From: Actinophytocola sp036378875
GTDB taxonomy: Bacteria; Actinomycetota; Actinomycetes; Mycobacteriales; Pseudonocardiaceae
Assembly: GCF_036378875.1 (NCBI RefSeq)
Contig: NZ_DASUVO010000045.1
Coordinates: 115,485-179,484, forward strand
Direction: 5' to 3'
DNA length: 64,000 nucleotides
The notes beneath the pieces were generated by a model. It was not told the DNA's origin. It made no database searches and was given only the letters and a program-made list of their open reading frames with translations. Below, piece by piece: positions 24,539 to 33,461 of this stretch (its first letter is position 1; each line of letters opens with the position of its first letter). The position numbers were made by a program, and so were the translations under genes.

Positions 24539-25851
24539 AAGAAAAACTCCGCTACCAGATCTACGGGCTGATCTTCCTGGTGATCGCCGCGATGTTCGTC
24601 GTGCTGTCGGTCGCCTTCTACCGCAAGACGTTCGTGTCCGTGGTGCCGGTGTCACTGGAGACCGACCACGTCGGCAACCAGCTCCGCTCCGGGGCGGACG
24701 TCAAGCTACGCGGGCTGATCGTCGGCGAGGTGCGGGGCATCCGGCCCAACGGTGACCACGCCATCCTGGACCTCGCGCTCGACCCAGACCAGATCGGACA
24801 GATCCCGGGCAATGTCACCGCCCGTCTGCTGCCGAAGACGCTGTTCGGCGAACGCTATGTGGCCCTGCAGATGCCGGACGCGCCGAACGGAAAGCTGCGG
24901 GAAGGCGCGGTGATCGGGCAGGACCGCACCAGCTCGGCCATCGAGATCGAGCAGGTGCTCGACCACCTCATGCCGGTGCTGGAGTCCATCCAACCGGAGA
25001 AGCTGTCGACCGCGCTGAACGCCATGGCGACCGCGTTGTCGGGCCAGGGCAAGGAGTTCGGCGACACGCTGGTCCAGCTCGGTGCGTACCTGGAACAGTT
25101 GGAACCGTCGCTGCCGGACCTGCGAGCGAACATCCAGCGGCTCGCCGAGGTTGCCGACACGTACGCGCAGGCCGGCCCCGAGCTGGTGACGGCGTTGCGG
25201 GACCTGACCGTGACCACCCAGACCGTGGTGGAGCGGAGAAACCAGCTGGGGAACCTCTACGCCACGCTGACCAACACGTCGATCGACCTCGGTAACTTCC
25301 TCGCCGCCAACCAGGACAACATCATCAACCTGGCCAGTACCTCTAAGGACACCCTTGCGGTGCTGGCGAAGTACGCGCCCGAGTATCCGTGCCTGCTCAA
25401 GCAGCTCGTCGACGCCATCCCGGCCGCGGACTCCGCGTTCGGCAAGGGTACGGACAAGCCGAACGTCACGCGGGTGACGATCGAGATCACGTCGAGCCGT
25501 GGCAAGTACCTGCCCGGAGTGGACACTCCGCGCTACGACGACAAACGCGGTCCGCGTTGCTATCCGGTCGCGCATCCACCCGCCGTGTTCCCGCAGTACC
25601 CCGAGGGTGAGCCGCTGAAAGACGGCTCGTCCAAGCCGCCGCCCCCCAAGAACGAGCGGCCGCAGGACTTCCCGAACACCTTGCCGCAGTCCGCGTTGAG
25701 TGCGCCGCAGATCGCCAACAGTCCCGCCGAGCAGGAACTCATCGCCGCGCTCGTCGCTCCCGGCCTCGGGGTCGACCCGTCACAGGTGCCGGCGTGGAGT
25801 TCGCTGTTGCTCGGCCCGGTGTTCCGCGGCGCGGAGGTGACAGTCCAATGA
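24535..25851 (+). CDS. mceA: MceA protein (Mce4-type sterol importer)
   Basis: This 438-aa protein has one N-terminal TM helix (about 8-28), the MCE/MlaD domain (about 40-120, VGNQLRSGADVKLRGLIVGEV) and a long helical region to about 300, then a Pro-rich low-complexity tail. In M. tuberculosis Mce complexes, MceA-F form a periplasm-spanning hexameric tunnel. The region around CLLKQLVDAIP and the CYP segment match the conserved Mce C-terminal region. Genes on both sides overlap, so translational coupling is likely. Confidence 0.9.
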   Translation: MKEKLRYQIYGLIFLVIAAMFVVLSVAFYRKTFVSVVPVSLETDHVGNQLRSGADVKLRGLIVGEVRGIRPNGDHAILDLALDPDQIGQIPGNVTARLLPKTLFGERYVALQMPDAPNGKLREGAVIGQDRTSSAIEIEQVLDHLMPVLESIQPEKLSTALNAMATALSGQGKEFGDTLVQLGAYLEQLEPSLPDLRANIQRLAEVADTYAQAGPELVTALRDLTVTTQTVVERRNQLGNLYATLTNTSIDLGNFLAANQDNIINLASTSKDTLAVLAKYAPEYPCLLKQLVDAIPAADSAFGKGTDKPNVTRVTIEITSSRGKYLPGVDTPRYDDKRGPRCYPVAHPPAVFPQYPEGEPLKDGSSKPPPPKNERPQDFPNTLPQSALSAPQIANSPAEQELIAALVAPGLGVDPSQVPAWSSLLLGPVFRGAEVTVQ

Positions 25852-26885
25852 GGAATTTCATCGCGCCGCTCATCAAGGTGGTGATCTTCGCGGTCGTCAC
25901 GGTCACACTGACGGCCTTGCTGGGCCTCACGATCGCCAACACCAACCTCGGCTCGACCGCCGGCTACACGGCCCGGTTCACCGACGCGACCGGACTCAAC
26001 GTGGGTGACGACATCCGCATGTCCGGGGTGCGCATCGGGCAGGTCACCGACATCTCGGTGGCGGACAACCGTTACGCCGACGTCCGGTTCGACATCGAGG
26101 CCGGGCGGCAGCTGGGCCGTGCCACGACCGCGACCATCAAGTACCGCAACCTGATCGGCCAGCGGTACGTGTCGCTGGGCATCGGCACCGGCGAGACGAA
26201 CGCGGTGCTGCACCCCGGTGACATGATCCCGGTCGAACACACGCAGCCGGCGCTCAACCTCACCCAGCTGTTCAACGGGTTCCAGCCGCTCTTCCAGGCG
26301 CTGCAACCGGAAGAGGTGAACAAGCTCGCCGGTGAGCTGATCCAGGTACTGCAAGGGGAAGGCGGCACGATCGACAGCGTGCTCGCGCACACCGCATCGC
26401 TGACCTCGACGATCGCGAGCAAGGACCAGGTGATCGGTCAGGTCATCGACAACCTCAACACCGTGCTCACCACGGTGAACGAGCGCACGACCGAGGTGGC
26501 GGGGCTCATCGACCAGCTGCAGCAGCTGGCCACCGGCCTCGCGGAGCAACGAGAACCGATCGGCGAGGCGATCGGCGCGCTCGGAGACCTGACCACGTCC
26601 ACGGCCGGTCTGCTGTCCTCGGCGCGACCACCGTTGAAGGACGACATCGCGGCACTCGGTGACCTGGCGGGAACCCTCGCCGAGCACGGGGACACAGTGG
26701 ACAAGTTCCTCGCCGGCCTGCCACACAAGGTCCAGACGATCAACCGGGTGTCGAGCTACGGCGGTTGGTACAACTACTACCTCTGCAGCATGTCCGGCCG
26801 GGTCGGGGTGTCCGACCTCGGCGTCATGGTGGACCTGCCGCTGGTCCCGATCGCTGGCACGCCGATGGCGGAGAGGTGCCAATGA
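25848..26885 (+). CDS. mceB: MceB protein
   Basis: The 345-aa Mce subunit has an N-terminal TM helix (about 8-28), an MCE domain (TGLNVGDDIRMSGVRIGQV, about 45-115), a coiled-coil-like helical middle (140-290) and the family C-terminus YGGWYNYYLC. ATG 25848 overlaps the mceA stop and follows GGAGGTGA at seven bases; the frame extending 18 codons further upstream is not needed. Confidence 0.9.
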   Translation: MRNFIAPLIKVVIFAVVTVTLTALLGLTIANTNLGSTAGYTARFTDATGLNVGDDIRMSGVRIGQVTDISVADNRYADVRFDIEAGRQLGRATTATIKYRNLIGQRYVSLGIGTGETNAVLHPGDMIPVEHTQPALNLTQLFNGFQPLFQALQPEEVNKLAGELIQVLQGEGGTIDSVLAHTASLTSTIASKDQVIGQVIDNLNTVLTTVNERTTEVAGLIDQLQQLATGLAEQREPIGEAIGALGDLTTSTAGLLSSARPPLKDDIAALGDLAGTLAEHGDTVDKFLAGLPHKVQTINRVSSYGGWYNYYLCSMSGRVGVSDLGVMVDLPLVPIAGTPMAERCQ

Positions 26886-27910
26886 AACGGTTGAAGGACA
26901 GGGATCAGGCGGCCGTTGGCACCGTCACGATCGTGTTGCTGGTGCTCGGTCTGCTCCTCGCGTTCAACGCCGACGATCTCCCGATCATCGGCGGCGGCAC
27001 CACCTACACGGCCGAGTTCCGTGAGTCCGCCGGGCTGCGGCCGGGCAACGAGGTGCGGTTGGCTGGCGTGAAGGTCGGCGCGGTACGCAGCGTCGAGCTG
27101 GACCGCAACAAGGTGGTCGTGGACTTCCGGGTCAAGGACGTCAGCCTCGGCGACCGCAGCACGGTGTCCATCGAGATCAAGACGCTGCTCGGCGACAAGT
27201 ACCTGGCGATCTCCTCGTCGGGGCGTGAGCCGCAGAGCGCCAACGACCCCATTCCGGTCAACCGCACCAGGACACCGTTCGACATCGTCCCGGCTGTCAG
27301 TCAGCTCTCGCAGACCGTCGACCAGATCGACACCGTCCAGCTCGCGCAGAGCTTCCAGGTGCTGGCCGACACGTTCGCCAACAGCCCGCAGCACATCAGG
27401 GACACGCTCACCGGCCTGTCGCAGATCTCGTCCGTACTGTCCACTCGGGACGAACAATTGCGGACACTGCTCGCCAACACGGCCGGGTTCAGCCAAACCC
27501 TGGCTGACCGCGACGAGCAGCTGAAGAGGCTGTTCACGGACGCGTCGCTCCTGCTCGAGGAGCTGCAGTTCCGGCGGGACGCAGTGCACGCGTTGCTGAC
27601 CGGCACCACGAACCTGGCCACCCAGCTGCGTGGACTCGTCGCCGACAACCAGGAACTGCTCCAGCCGACACTCGACTCGCTGGACAAGGTCACGACGATC
27701 CTGTCGAAGAACCAACAGAACCTAAGTGCGAGCCTGCACTCGCTCGCGCCGTACGTGCGGATGTTCAACAACGTGGTCGGCAACGGCCGGTGGTTCGAGG
27801 GCTACATCTGTGGACTGCTGCCCCCGACCACCGATCTGGGGATCTTCGACATCAACCCGCAGGGCTGCGAAACACCACACGTCTACGGGCAGCAGGGCGG
27901 TGGGCGATGA
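26882..27910 (+). CDS. mceC: MceC protein
   Basis: The 342-aa Mce subunit has an N-terminal TM helix (about 10-28), an MCE domain (AGLRPGNEVRLAGVKVGAV), a long helical region rich in L/Q/T/D repeats, and a C-terminus NGRWFEGYICGLLPP typical of MceC. The ATG overlaps the mceB stop. Confidence 0.9.
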   Translation: MKRLKDRDQAAVGTVTIVLLVLGLLLAFNADDLPIIGGGTTYTAEFRESAGLRPGNEVRLAGVKVGAVRSVELDRNKVVVDFRVKDVSLGDRSTVSIEIKTLLGDKYLAISSSGREPQSANDPIPVNRTRTPFDIVPAVSQLSQTVDQIDTVQLAQSFQVLADTFANSPQHIRDTLTGLSQISSVLSTRDEQLRTLLANTAGFSQTLADRDEQLKRLFTDASLLLEELQFRRDAVHALLTGTTNLATQLRGLVADNQELLQPTLDSLDKVTTILSKNQQNLSASLHSLAPYVRMFNNVVGNGRWFEGYICGLLPPTTDLGIFDINPQGCETPHVYGQQGGGR

Positions 27911-29118
27911 ACGTTCACGCCAAACTGACCGAGAGCCGCGCGAGCCGGCGCGCCGCACTTGTCGTGATCTACGCGCTGGCGCTGATGCTGCTGATCAGCT
28001 TCGCGTTGTGGTGGGTCACAATGGGGCAGAGCGGCACCCGCGTCACGGCCTACTTCAACAAAGCGGTCGGCGTGTACGCGGGTTCCGAGGTCAAGGTGCT
28101 CGGCATCGGCGTCGGGCGCATCACGTCGGTCACGCCGCAGGGCGACCGGGTCAAGGTGGAGCTGACCGTCGACGACGGCATCGAGATCCCGGCCGAGGCG
28201 TCGGCGGTCGTGGTGGCGCCGTCATTGGTCAGCGACCGGTACGTGCAGCTGACCCCCGCCTACGAGTCGGGCCAGCTGATGAAGGACGGCACGGTCATCC
28301 CACTCGAACGCACGGCGACACCGGTCGAGCTGGACGACCTGACCGCGAGCGTCAATGAGCTGACGACCGCGCTGGGACCCAACGGGGCCAACAAGAACGG
28401 CGCGGTGTCCGACGTGCTCGACACCGCGGCCGCGAACCTGGCCGGCAACGGCGAGCTGTTCAACCAGACCATCAGGCAGCTGTCCGACGCGTCCGCCGCG
28501 CTCGCCGACTCGCGCGGTGACCTGTTCACGACGGTCGACAACCTCAATACCTTCGTGACAGCGCTCGCCGAGAGCGACGCGCAGGTGCGGTCGTTCAACG
28601 ACAGGCTCGCGGACGTGAGCGGCTACCTCGCCGAGGACCGCGACGAGCTCGCCTCGGCACTCAGCTCGCTCGCGGTGGCGCTCACCGAGGTGCAGGGCTT
28701 CATCGCCGACAACAAGGACCTCATCTCGTCCAATGTGGACAAATTGACCGGGATCACCCAGGCACTCGTCGACCAGCGGGCGGCCATCGCCGAGATCCTC
28801 GACGTGGCACCGCTCGCCATGTCGAACTTCCTGAACACCTACGACGCCGCGTCCGCGTCGTTCGCGATCCGCGGCAACCTCAACGAGCTGACGTACCCGC
28901 CGGTGCTGTTGCTGTGCCGCACCATCAAGGCGTCCACGCCGGTGCAGCTGCCGCAGACACTCGCCGACCTGTGCACGCGGCTCGCCCCGTACCTCGACGG
29001 CGCGCTCCCGCTGCCGACCCCGGCCGAGGCGCTGGCCTCCTTGCAGGCGGGAGAACTGCCACCGCTGCCCATCCCACTCGTCGACCTGAGCGGCGCGTTC
29101 TCGGCAGGTGGGCGATGA
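27907..29118 (+). CDS. mceD: MceD protein
   Basis: The 403-aa Mce subunit has a TM helix at about 18-38, an MCE domain (GVYAGSEVKVLGIGVGRI), helical repeats to about 300, and a C-terminal segment with CRTIKA and DLCTRLAPYLDGALPLPTP. Its ATG overlaps the mceC stop and its stop overlaps the mceE start. Confidence 0.9.
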   Translation: MNVHAKLTESRASRRAALVVIYALALMLLISFALWWVTMGQSGTRVTAYFNKAVGVYAGSEVKVLGIGVGRITSVTPQGDRVKVELTVDDGIEIPAEASAVVVAPSLVSDRYVQLTPAYESGQLMKDGTVIPLERTATPVELDDLTASVNELTTALGPNGANKNGAVSDVLDTAAANLAGNGELFNQTIRQLSDASAALADSRGDLFTTVDNLNTFVTALAESDAQVRSFNDRLADVSGYLAEDRDELASALSSLAVALTEVQGFIADNKDLISSNVDKLTGITQALVDQRAAIAEILDVAPLAMSNFLNTYDAASASFAIRGNLNELTYPPVLLLCRTIKASTPVQLPQTLADLCTRLAPYLDGALPLPTPAEALASLQAGELPPLPIPLVDLSGAFSAGGR

Positions 29119-30266
29119 AACGGCTGCTGCTCCTGTTGGTTCTGCTCCTCACGGGGTGTAGCACCGGTGGGTTCTCCGGGGCCTACGAGTTGCCGCTGCC
29201 CGGCGGCGCGGACCTGGGCGATCACCCGTACCGGGTCGTCGCGCACTTCGGTGACGTGCTCGACCTGGTGCCGCACGCCGGCGTGAAGGTCCACGACGTC
29301 GCGGTGGGCCGGGTGGACTCGATCGAGCTGGCGAAGGACAACACCACCGCGGTCGTGACGATGCTGGTCAACGGCGACGTGCACCTGCCGGCCAACGCGA
29401 GTGCCGAGCTGCGGCAGTCGTCGCTGCTCGGGGAGAAGTTCGTCGAGCTGCAGACACCCGACACTCCCGAAGGGACACTCGCCGACGGCGCGGTGATCCC
29501 GCTGGAGCGCACGAACCGCAACCCGGAGATCGAGGAGGTCCTCGGCGCGTTGTCGTTGCTGCTCAACGGTGGCGGTATCAACCAGCTGTCGACCATCGTG
29601 ACCGAGGTGAACGCCGCGCTGGCGGGCAACGAACCGGAGCTGCGCGCCACACTGTCCAATATCGACACCGTGGTGCGGACGCTCGACGGCGAGAAGAACA
29701 ACATCACCAAAGCCATCGACGCGCTGGGTCGTCTCTCGGCGAACCTGGCCGCGCAGACCGACGACATCAAGGTCGTGCTCGACAGGCTGGGGCCCGGTCT
29801 CGCGGTGGTGAACGAGCAGCGGGACCAGCTCGTGACCATGTTGTCCGCGCTGGAGAACCTGTCGACCGTCGCGGTCGACACGGTGAACCGTAGCCGCGAC
29901 GACCTCGTCGACGATCTGAAGCTGCTCGCACCGACGCTCCAGAAGTTGGCCGAGGCGGGCGCCAACCTGCCGAACTCGTTGCAGTTCCTGGTGACCTACC
30001 CGTTCACCGACTACTTCCTCAACGCCGTCAAGGGCGACTACGTCAATGTGGACGTCACGTTCGACCTGGACCTGTCCGTGCTGCTGGAGAACGTCGAGAA
30101 CGCGAGCACGCCGCTGATCCCGATCCCGGGTGTCAACCCGCCGGCCGCACCGACGCAGTCGGCGGAGCCGTGGCTGCCGCTACCGACGCTCCCGGCCCCG
30201 CCACCGTCCTCGTCCCCCGGCGGGTTGACCGGCCTGCTGGGCTCACTGCTGGGTGGTGGTCGCTGA
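29115..30266 (+). CDS. mceE: MceE lipoprotein
   Basis: The 383-aa Mce subunit has a lipoprotein signal: a leucine-rich stretch ending in the lipobox LLTGC with Cys15 as lipidation site. The MCE domain (DLVPHAGVKVHDVAVGRV) and helical region follow, then a Pro/Ser-rich tail. Lipidated MceE (LprK-type) is standard for this position in mce operons. Confidence 0.92.
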   Translation: MKRLLLLLVLLLTGCSTGGFSGAYELPLPGGADLGDHPYRVVAHFGDVLDLVPHAGVKVHDVAVGRVDSIELAKDNTTAVVTMLVNGDVHLPANASAELRQSSLLGEKFVELQTPDTPEGTLADGAVIPLERTNRNPEIEEVLGALSLLLNGGGINQLSTIVTEVNAALAGNEPELRATLSNIDTVVRTLDGEKNNITKAIDALGRLSANLAAQTDDIKVVLDRLGPGLAVVNEQRDQLVTMLSALENLSTVAVDTVNRSRDDLVDDLKLLAPTLQKLAEAGANLPNSLQFLVTYPFTDYFLNAVKGDYVNVDVTFDLDLSVLLENVENASTPLIPIPGVNPPAAPTQSAEPWLPLPTLPAPPPSSSPGGLTGLLGSLLGGGR

Positions 30267-31489
30267 TGTTGTTGCGTGGCACGAAGATCCGGTTGTTCCT
30301 GTTCGCGATGATCGCGGTGGTCGGCATCGTGTACGTCGGTGGCACGTATGCGGGGTTGGACCGCTTGTTCGGTGCGCGGGGTTACCGGGTGACCGTGCAG
30401 TTGGCTGACTCCGGCGGTATTTTCGCGAACGCCGAGGTGACCTACCGCGGTGTCGCGGTCGGTCGAGTGGAGCGGCTGAGCCTGTCGGACACGGGTGTGG
30501 ACGTGATCCTGGACATCGAGGAGGACGCGCCCCCGATTCCCGAGGACACACGCGCGGTCGTGGCGAACCGGTCGGCGGTGGGCGAGCAGTACGTCGATCT
30601 GCAGCCGCCGCATGACCGCGGCCCGTACCTGGCGGACGGCTCGGTGGTGCCCCAGTCCCGTACGGCGACCCCGGCCGGCCCGGAGGTTCTGCTGTCCAAT
30701 CTGGACAGCCTGGTGTCCAGTGTGCCGCTGGAGTCCTTGCGGACCACTGTGGACGAGCTGTTCCTGGCGTTCCAGAACACGGGGCCGGCGTTGCGGGTGC
30801 TGCTGGACAGTGCGGGCAAGCTGACCACGACGGCCACCGAGCACCTGCCGCAGACCACCTCGCTGCTGGCGAACGGCCGGACGGTACTGGACACGCAGGC
30901 CGCGCAGACAGACCAGATCCTGAGCTACAGCTCGTCGTTGCGGTTGCTGGCCGAACAGCTGAAGACGTCCAACCCGGACCTGCGCACGCTGATCGACGTG
31001 ACCCCGACGGTTGCCGTGCAGGTCAACGACATCCTGCGTGACTCGGGCCAGGACCTCGGCGTGATCATCGCGAACCTGCTGACCACCATGCAGATCACCG
31101 CGACCCGCACGGACGGGATCGAGGAACTGCTGGTGGCCTTCCCCATGATCACGGCGACCGCTCCCGGCGCGAACCCGGACGGCACCGGACATCTGGGACT
31201 GGTGCTGACGTTCAACGACCCGTTCTCGTGCACCCGCGGCTACGAGGGCACGAACCAGCGCGGCGCCAACGAGACGACGGACGTGCCGGTGAACGATCAG
31301 GCCTACTGCGCGGAACCGCCGGGCAGCCCGACCGGTGTGCGTGGCTCGCAGAACGCCCCGTTCGGCGGCAAACCGGTGGACGTGCCGGCTCCGGCCGCCG
31401 CGCCCCAACAGTCCGGCCTGCCGGGCGAACTGTCCTGGTCCGGCGGCGGTCCGACCACTTTGGCCGGTCTGCTCGGCCTGCCGGGTTAG
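30266..31489 (+). CDS. mceF: MceF protein
   Basis: The 407-aa last Mce subunit has an N-terminal TM helix (about 8-28), an MCE domain (GGIFANAEVTYRGVAVGRV), and a helical region; the C-terminal part includes the paired cysteines of FSCTRGYE and AYCAEPPG and a Pro/Ala-rich tail. It starts by TGATG overlap. No mce-associated (Mam) genes follow: the stop overlaps the convergent RibD-like gene by four bases. Confidence 0.9.
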   Translation: MLLRGTKIRLFLFAMIAVVGIVYVGGTYAGLDRLFGARGYRVTVQLADSGGIFANAEVTYRGVAVGRVERLSLSDTGVDVILDIEEDAPPIPEDTRAVVANRSAVGEQYVDLQPPHDRGPYLADGSVVPQSRTATPAGPEVLLSNLDSLVSSVPLESLRTTVDELFLAFQNTGPALRVLLDSAGKLTTTATEHLPQTTSLLANGRTVLDTQAAQTDQILSYSSSLRLLAEQLKTSNPDLRTLIDVTPTVAVQVNDILRDSGQDLGVIIANLLTTMQITATRTDGIEELLVAFPMITATAPGANPDGTGHLGLVLTFNDPFSCTRGYEGTNQRGANETTDVPVNDQAYCAEPPGSPTGVRGSQNAPFGGKPVDVPAPAAAPQQSGLPGELSWSGGGPTTLAGLLGLPG

Positions 31490-32517
31490 GGGAGACCCAG
31501 CTGTAGCCGGTTGGCCTCGCGTACCTGGTCGGCCAGTTCGGGTACCTCGACGAGCGTCACGCCGGCCGCGGTCAGTTCCTCCGCGCCCTCGCCGACCACG
31601 AACGTCGACGGCTCGCGGAGGGCGAAGACCACGCGGGGGATGCCGGCCTCGCGGATCAGCCTGCTGCACGACCGCGGTCGGGACTTCCTTTCGCTGCACG
31701 GTTCCAGCGAGCTGTACAGCGTCGCGGTGCGCAGGCGGGGGTCGTCGCCGGCGAGCTTGGCCAGCGCTGACTCCTCCGCGTGCACGAGGTCGTCGGTCTC
31801 CCGCGAGTAGCCCCACGCGATGACCTCACCGGCCGCGTCGACGATGACCGCGCCGACGCTGAACGCCGTGGTCGACGGGGGACAGCGGTGGGACAGCTCG
31901 ATGGCGTGGGCGAGCCAGTGCCGGTGCGCCGCGGACTCGCTCAGCAGGTAGCGGTGCAGTGCCACGTTGCCGATGGTCTCGACCGACGCGAGGGTGGCCC
32001 GCGACCGGGACGTCCACGGGAACTGTCCGTCGTGGACGAACCGGGGCGCGTCCGTGTCCCCGACGAAGAACGGGGCGATGACGAGTTGCAGCTCGTCGGC
32101 CAGGCCGGTGGTCAGGAACTCGGTCAGTACCCGGCCGCCGCCCTCGACCATGAGCCGCTCGACGCCCCGCTCTGCCAGTTCCGCCACCACGTCCGCCAGC
32201 GAACCGCTCGAGATCAGGGACTCTCCGTCCGCACGGAACGCCGCGTCCGCCGGCACCTCCCGGGACGAGAGGATCACCTTCAGCGGGGTCGGTGGTTTCC
32301 CGGCCGCTTCCCTGGCGGCCCGACGCGCGGGTGACCGGACCGAGAGCCGCGGGTTGTCGCGGCGGATCGTGTTGGCACCGACCAGGATGGCGTCCACTCC
32401 GGACCGCACCTCGTCCACCCGGTCGAGGTCCGCCGCGTTGGACAGGACGAGCTGCTCGCTCGCCGTGTCGTCGAGGTAGCCGTCGAGTGAGATCGCACAG
32501 CTCAGCAGGATGTACAT
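31486..32517 (-). CDS. RibD-like protein with swapped domains (reductase then deaminase)
   Basis: The 343-aa protein carries a RibD_C/DHFR-like reductase domain first (about 1-215: ISLDGYLDD, VDAILVGANTIRRDNPRLSVR, LMVEGGGRVLTEFL) and a cytidine/deoxycytidylate-type deaminase domain second (about 235-343: HAEESAL and the zinc motif PCSERKSRPRSC). Bacterial RibD has the opposite order, deaminase then reductase. It may act in riboflavin-type or other pyrimidine metabolism, but no rib genes are nearby. ATG 32517 begins the reductase domain; the upstream frame overlaps the divergent cupin gene. The zinc ligands appear to be the His of HAE and the two cysteines. Confidence 0.8.
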   Translation of the reverse strand: MYILLSCAISLDGYLDDTASEQLVLSNAADLDRVDEVRSGVDAILVGANTIRRDNPRLSVRSPARRAAREAAGKPPTPLKVILSSREVPADAAFRADGESLISSGSLADVVAELAERGVERLMVEGGGRVLTEFLTTGLADELQLVIAPFFVGDTDAPRFVHDGQFPWTSRSRATLASVETIGNVALHRYLLSESAAHRHWLAHAIELSHRCPPSTTAFSVGAVIVDAAGEVIAWGYSRETDDLVHAEESALAKLAGDDPRLRTATLYSSLEPCSERKSRPRSCSRLIREAGIPRVVFALREPSTFVVGEGAEELTAAGVTLVEVPELADQVREANRLQLGLP

Positions 32518-32526
32518 GGTGTGGCC

Positions 32527-32532
32527 TACTAT
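32527..32532 (+). promoter_or_regulatory. Candidate -10 box of a leaderless cupin gene
   Basis: TACTAT ends seven bases before the ATG at 32540, and no purine-rich ribosome binding site is present in the 22-bp space between the divergent genes. This spacing would place the transcript start at or next to the ATG. Confidence 0.45.
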
Positions 32533-32539
32533 CGCAGAC

Positions 32540-33004
32540 ATGTCGTTCACCGGTGAGGTCACCGCGACGTACCGGCCGACGGGCACCCCGCCCGAGCTGA
32601 ACCGTCCCACGGTGACGTCGAAGTTCCTGGCTACCGGCGCCACGACCGACGGCCATTTCGGACTCTTCCAGTGGGACATGAACCCTCAGGCCGGCGGCCC
32701 CGAGGCGCACTACCACAAGACGTTCTCGGAGAGCTTCTACGTACTGGACGGCCAGGTCCGCCTGTACGACGGCGCGTCATGGGTGACCGCCGTGAAGGGC
32801 GACTACCTGTACGTTCCGCCGAACGGCATCCACGCGTTCCGCAACGACAGCGACGAACCGGCGTCGATGCTCATCCTGTTCGCCCCCGGAGCCCCACGCG
32901 AGCGGTACTTCCTGGAACTGGCGGAGATCGCCACCTCCGGCCGACAGCTCAGCCCGGAGGAGTACCGCGAGTTCCTCGCAGGCCACGACCAGTATCAGGT
33001 CTGA
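32540..33004 (+). CDS. Cupin-domain protein
   Basis: The 154-aa protein has a single conserved-barrel cupin fold. Metal-binding motif 1 is visible in GPEAHYHKTFSESFYVLDG (HxH...E) and motif 2 in PNGIHAFRN. Small cupins of this type include dioxygenases and isomerases, and the substrate cannot be deduced. ATG 32540 is preferred because it follows a -10-like element. Its 3' end overlaps the convergent gene by 10 bp. Confidence 0.82.
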   Translation: MSFTGEVTATYRPTGTPPELNRPTVTSKFLATGATTDGHFGLFQWDMNPQAGGPEAHYHKTFSESFYVLDGQVRLYDGASWVTAVKGDYLYVPPNGIHAFRNDSDEPASMLILFAPGAPRERYFLELAEIATSGRQLSPEEYREFLAGHDQYQV

Positions 33005-33429
33005 TACAGGTGCTGGCGGACCGTCGGGTCCTGCTCCAGCACGAGGTCGACGATCTGCCAGAACTCCGTGAGCCGGAAGTGCGCCAGCCCCTGCTCACGC
33101 GTCATGACGAGACCGTGCATGGGGCTCGTCCCTGACCCGTCCATGCACGCGTCGACGAGCGTCGCGCCGGGCGTCGGATCACCGTCGGTCGGTCCGACGC
33201 GGCACCCGAACGTCACATGGTCCAGATACGGCTGCTGGAACGAGCCGAGGATGACGTCGAGCCACGTGTCGTGCGGCTGGCCGGTGTGGTGGTAGCAGTT
33301 GGCGAAGTACACGGCGTGCATGGCCTCGCCCCGGTACACACCTGACCAGGTGCGCTCCACTGGCGCCTTGCAGCAACCACACGTGAACTCCACCCGCTGA
33401 CGCTCGCCCAGGTCGAGCCGCAGTTCCAT
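32995..33429 (-). CDS. Uncharacterised protein with CGCC motif beside a KstR-like box
   Basis: I do not recognise this 144-aa family with confidence. It shows an N-terminal FTCGCCKAPVERTW segment that could bind metal or form a thiol pair, plus histidine-rich ANCYHHTGQPHDTW and a conserved-looking C-terminal helix region. No signal peptide or membrane helix is seen. It is divergent (49 bp) from the frameshifted epimerase gene, and a perfect KstR-like palindrome lies between them, suggesting sterol-linked regulation. Confidence 0.65.
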   Translation of the reverse strand: MELRLDLGERQRVEFTCGCCKAPVERTWSGVYRGEAMHAVYFANCYHHTGQPHDTWLDVILGSFQQPYLDHVTFGCRVGPTDGDPTPGATLVDACMDGSGTSPMHGLVMTREQGLAHFRLTEFWQIVDLVLEQDPTVRQHLYQT

Positions 33430-33447
33430 GCCCGTATACTAACGATT

Positions 33448-33461
33448 TTGAACGTGTTCAA
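33448..33461. promoter_or_regulatory. KstR-like operator between 32995-33429 and the epimerase gene
   Basis: TTGAACGTGTTCAA matches TNNAACNNGTTNNA exactly; the dyad extends to 18 bp (33446-33463, TTTT...AAAA arms around GT). It lies in the 49-bp divergent space, 18 bases from each start codon, and so is well placed to repress both genes. Confidence 0.75.
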
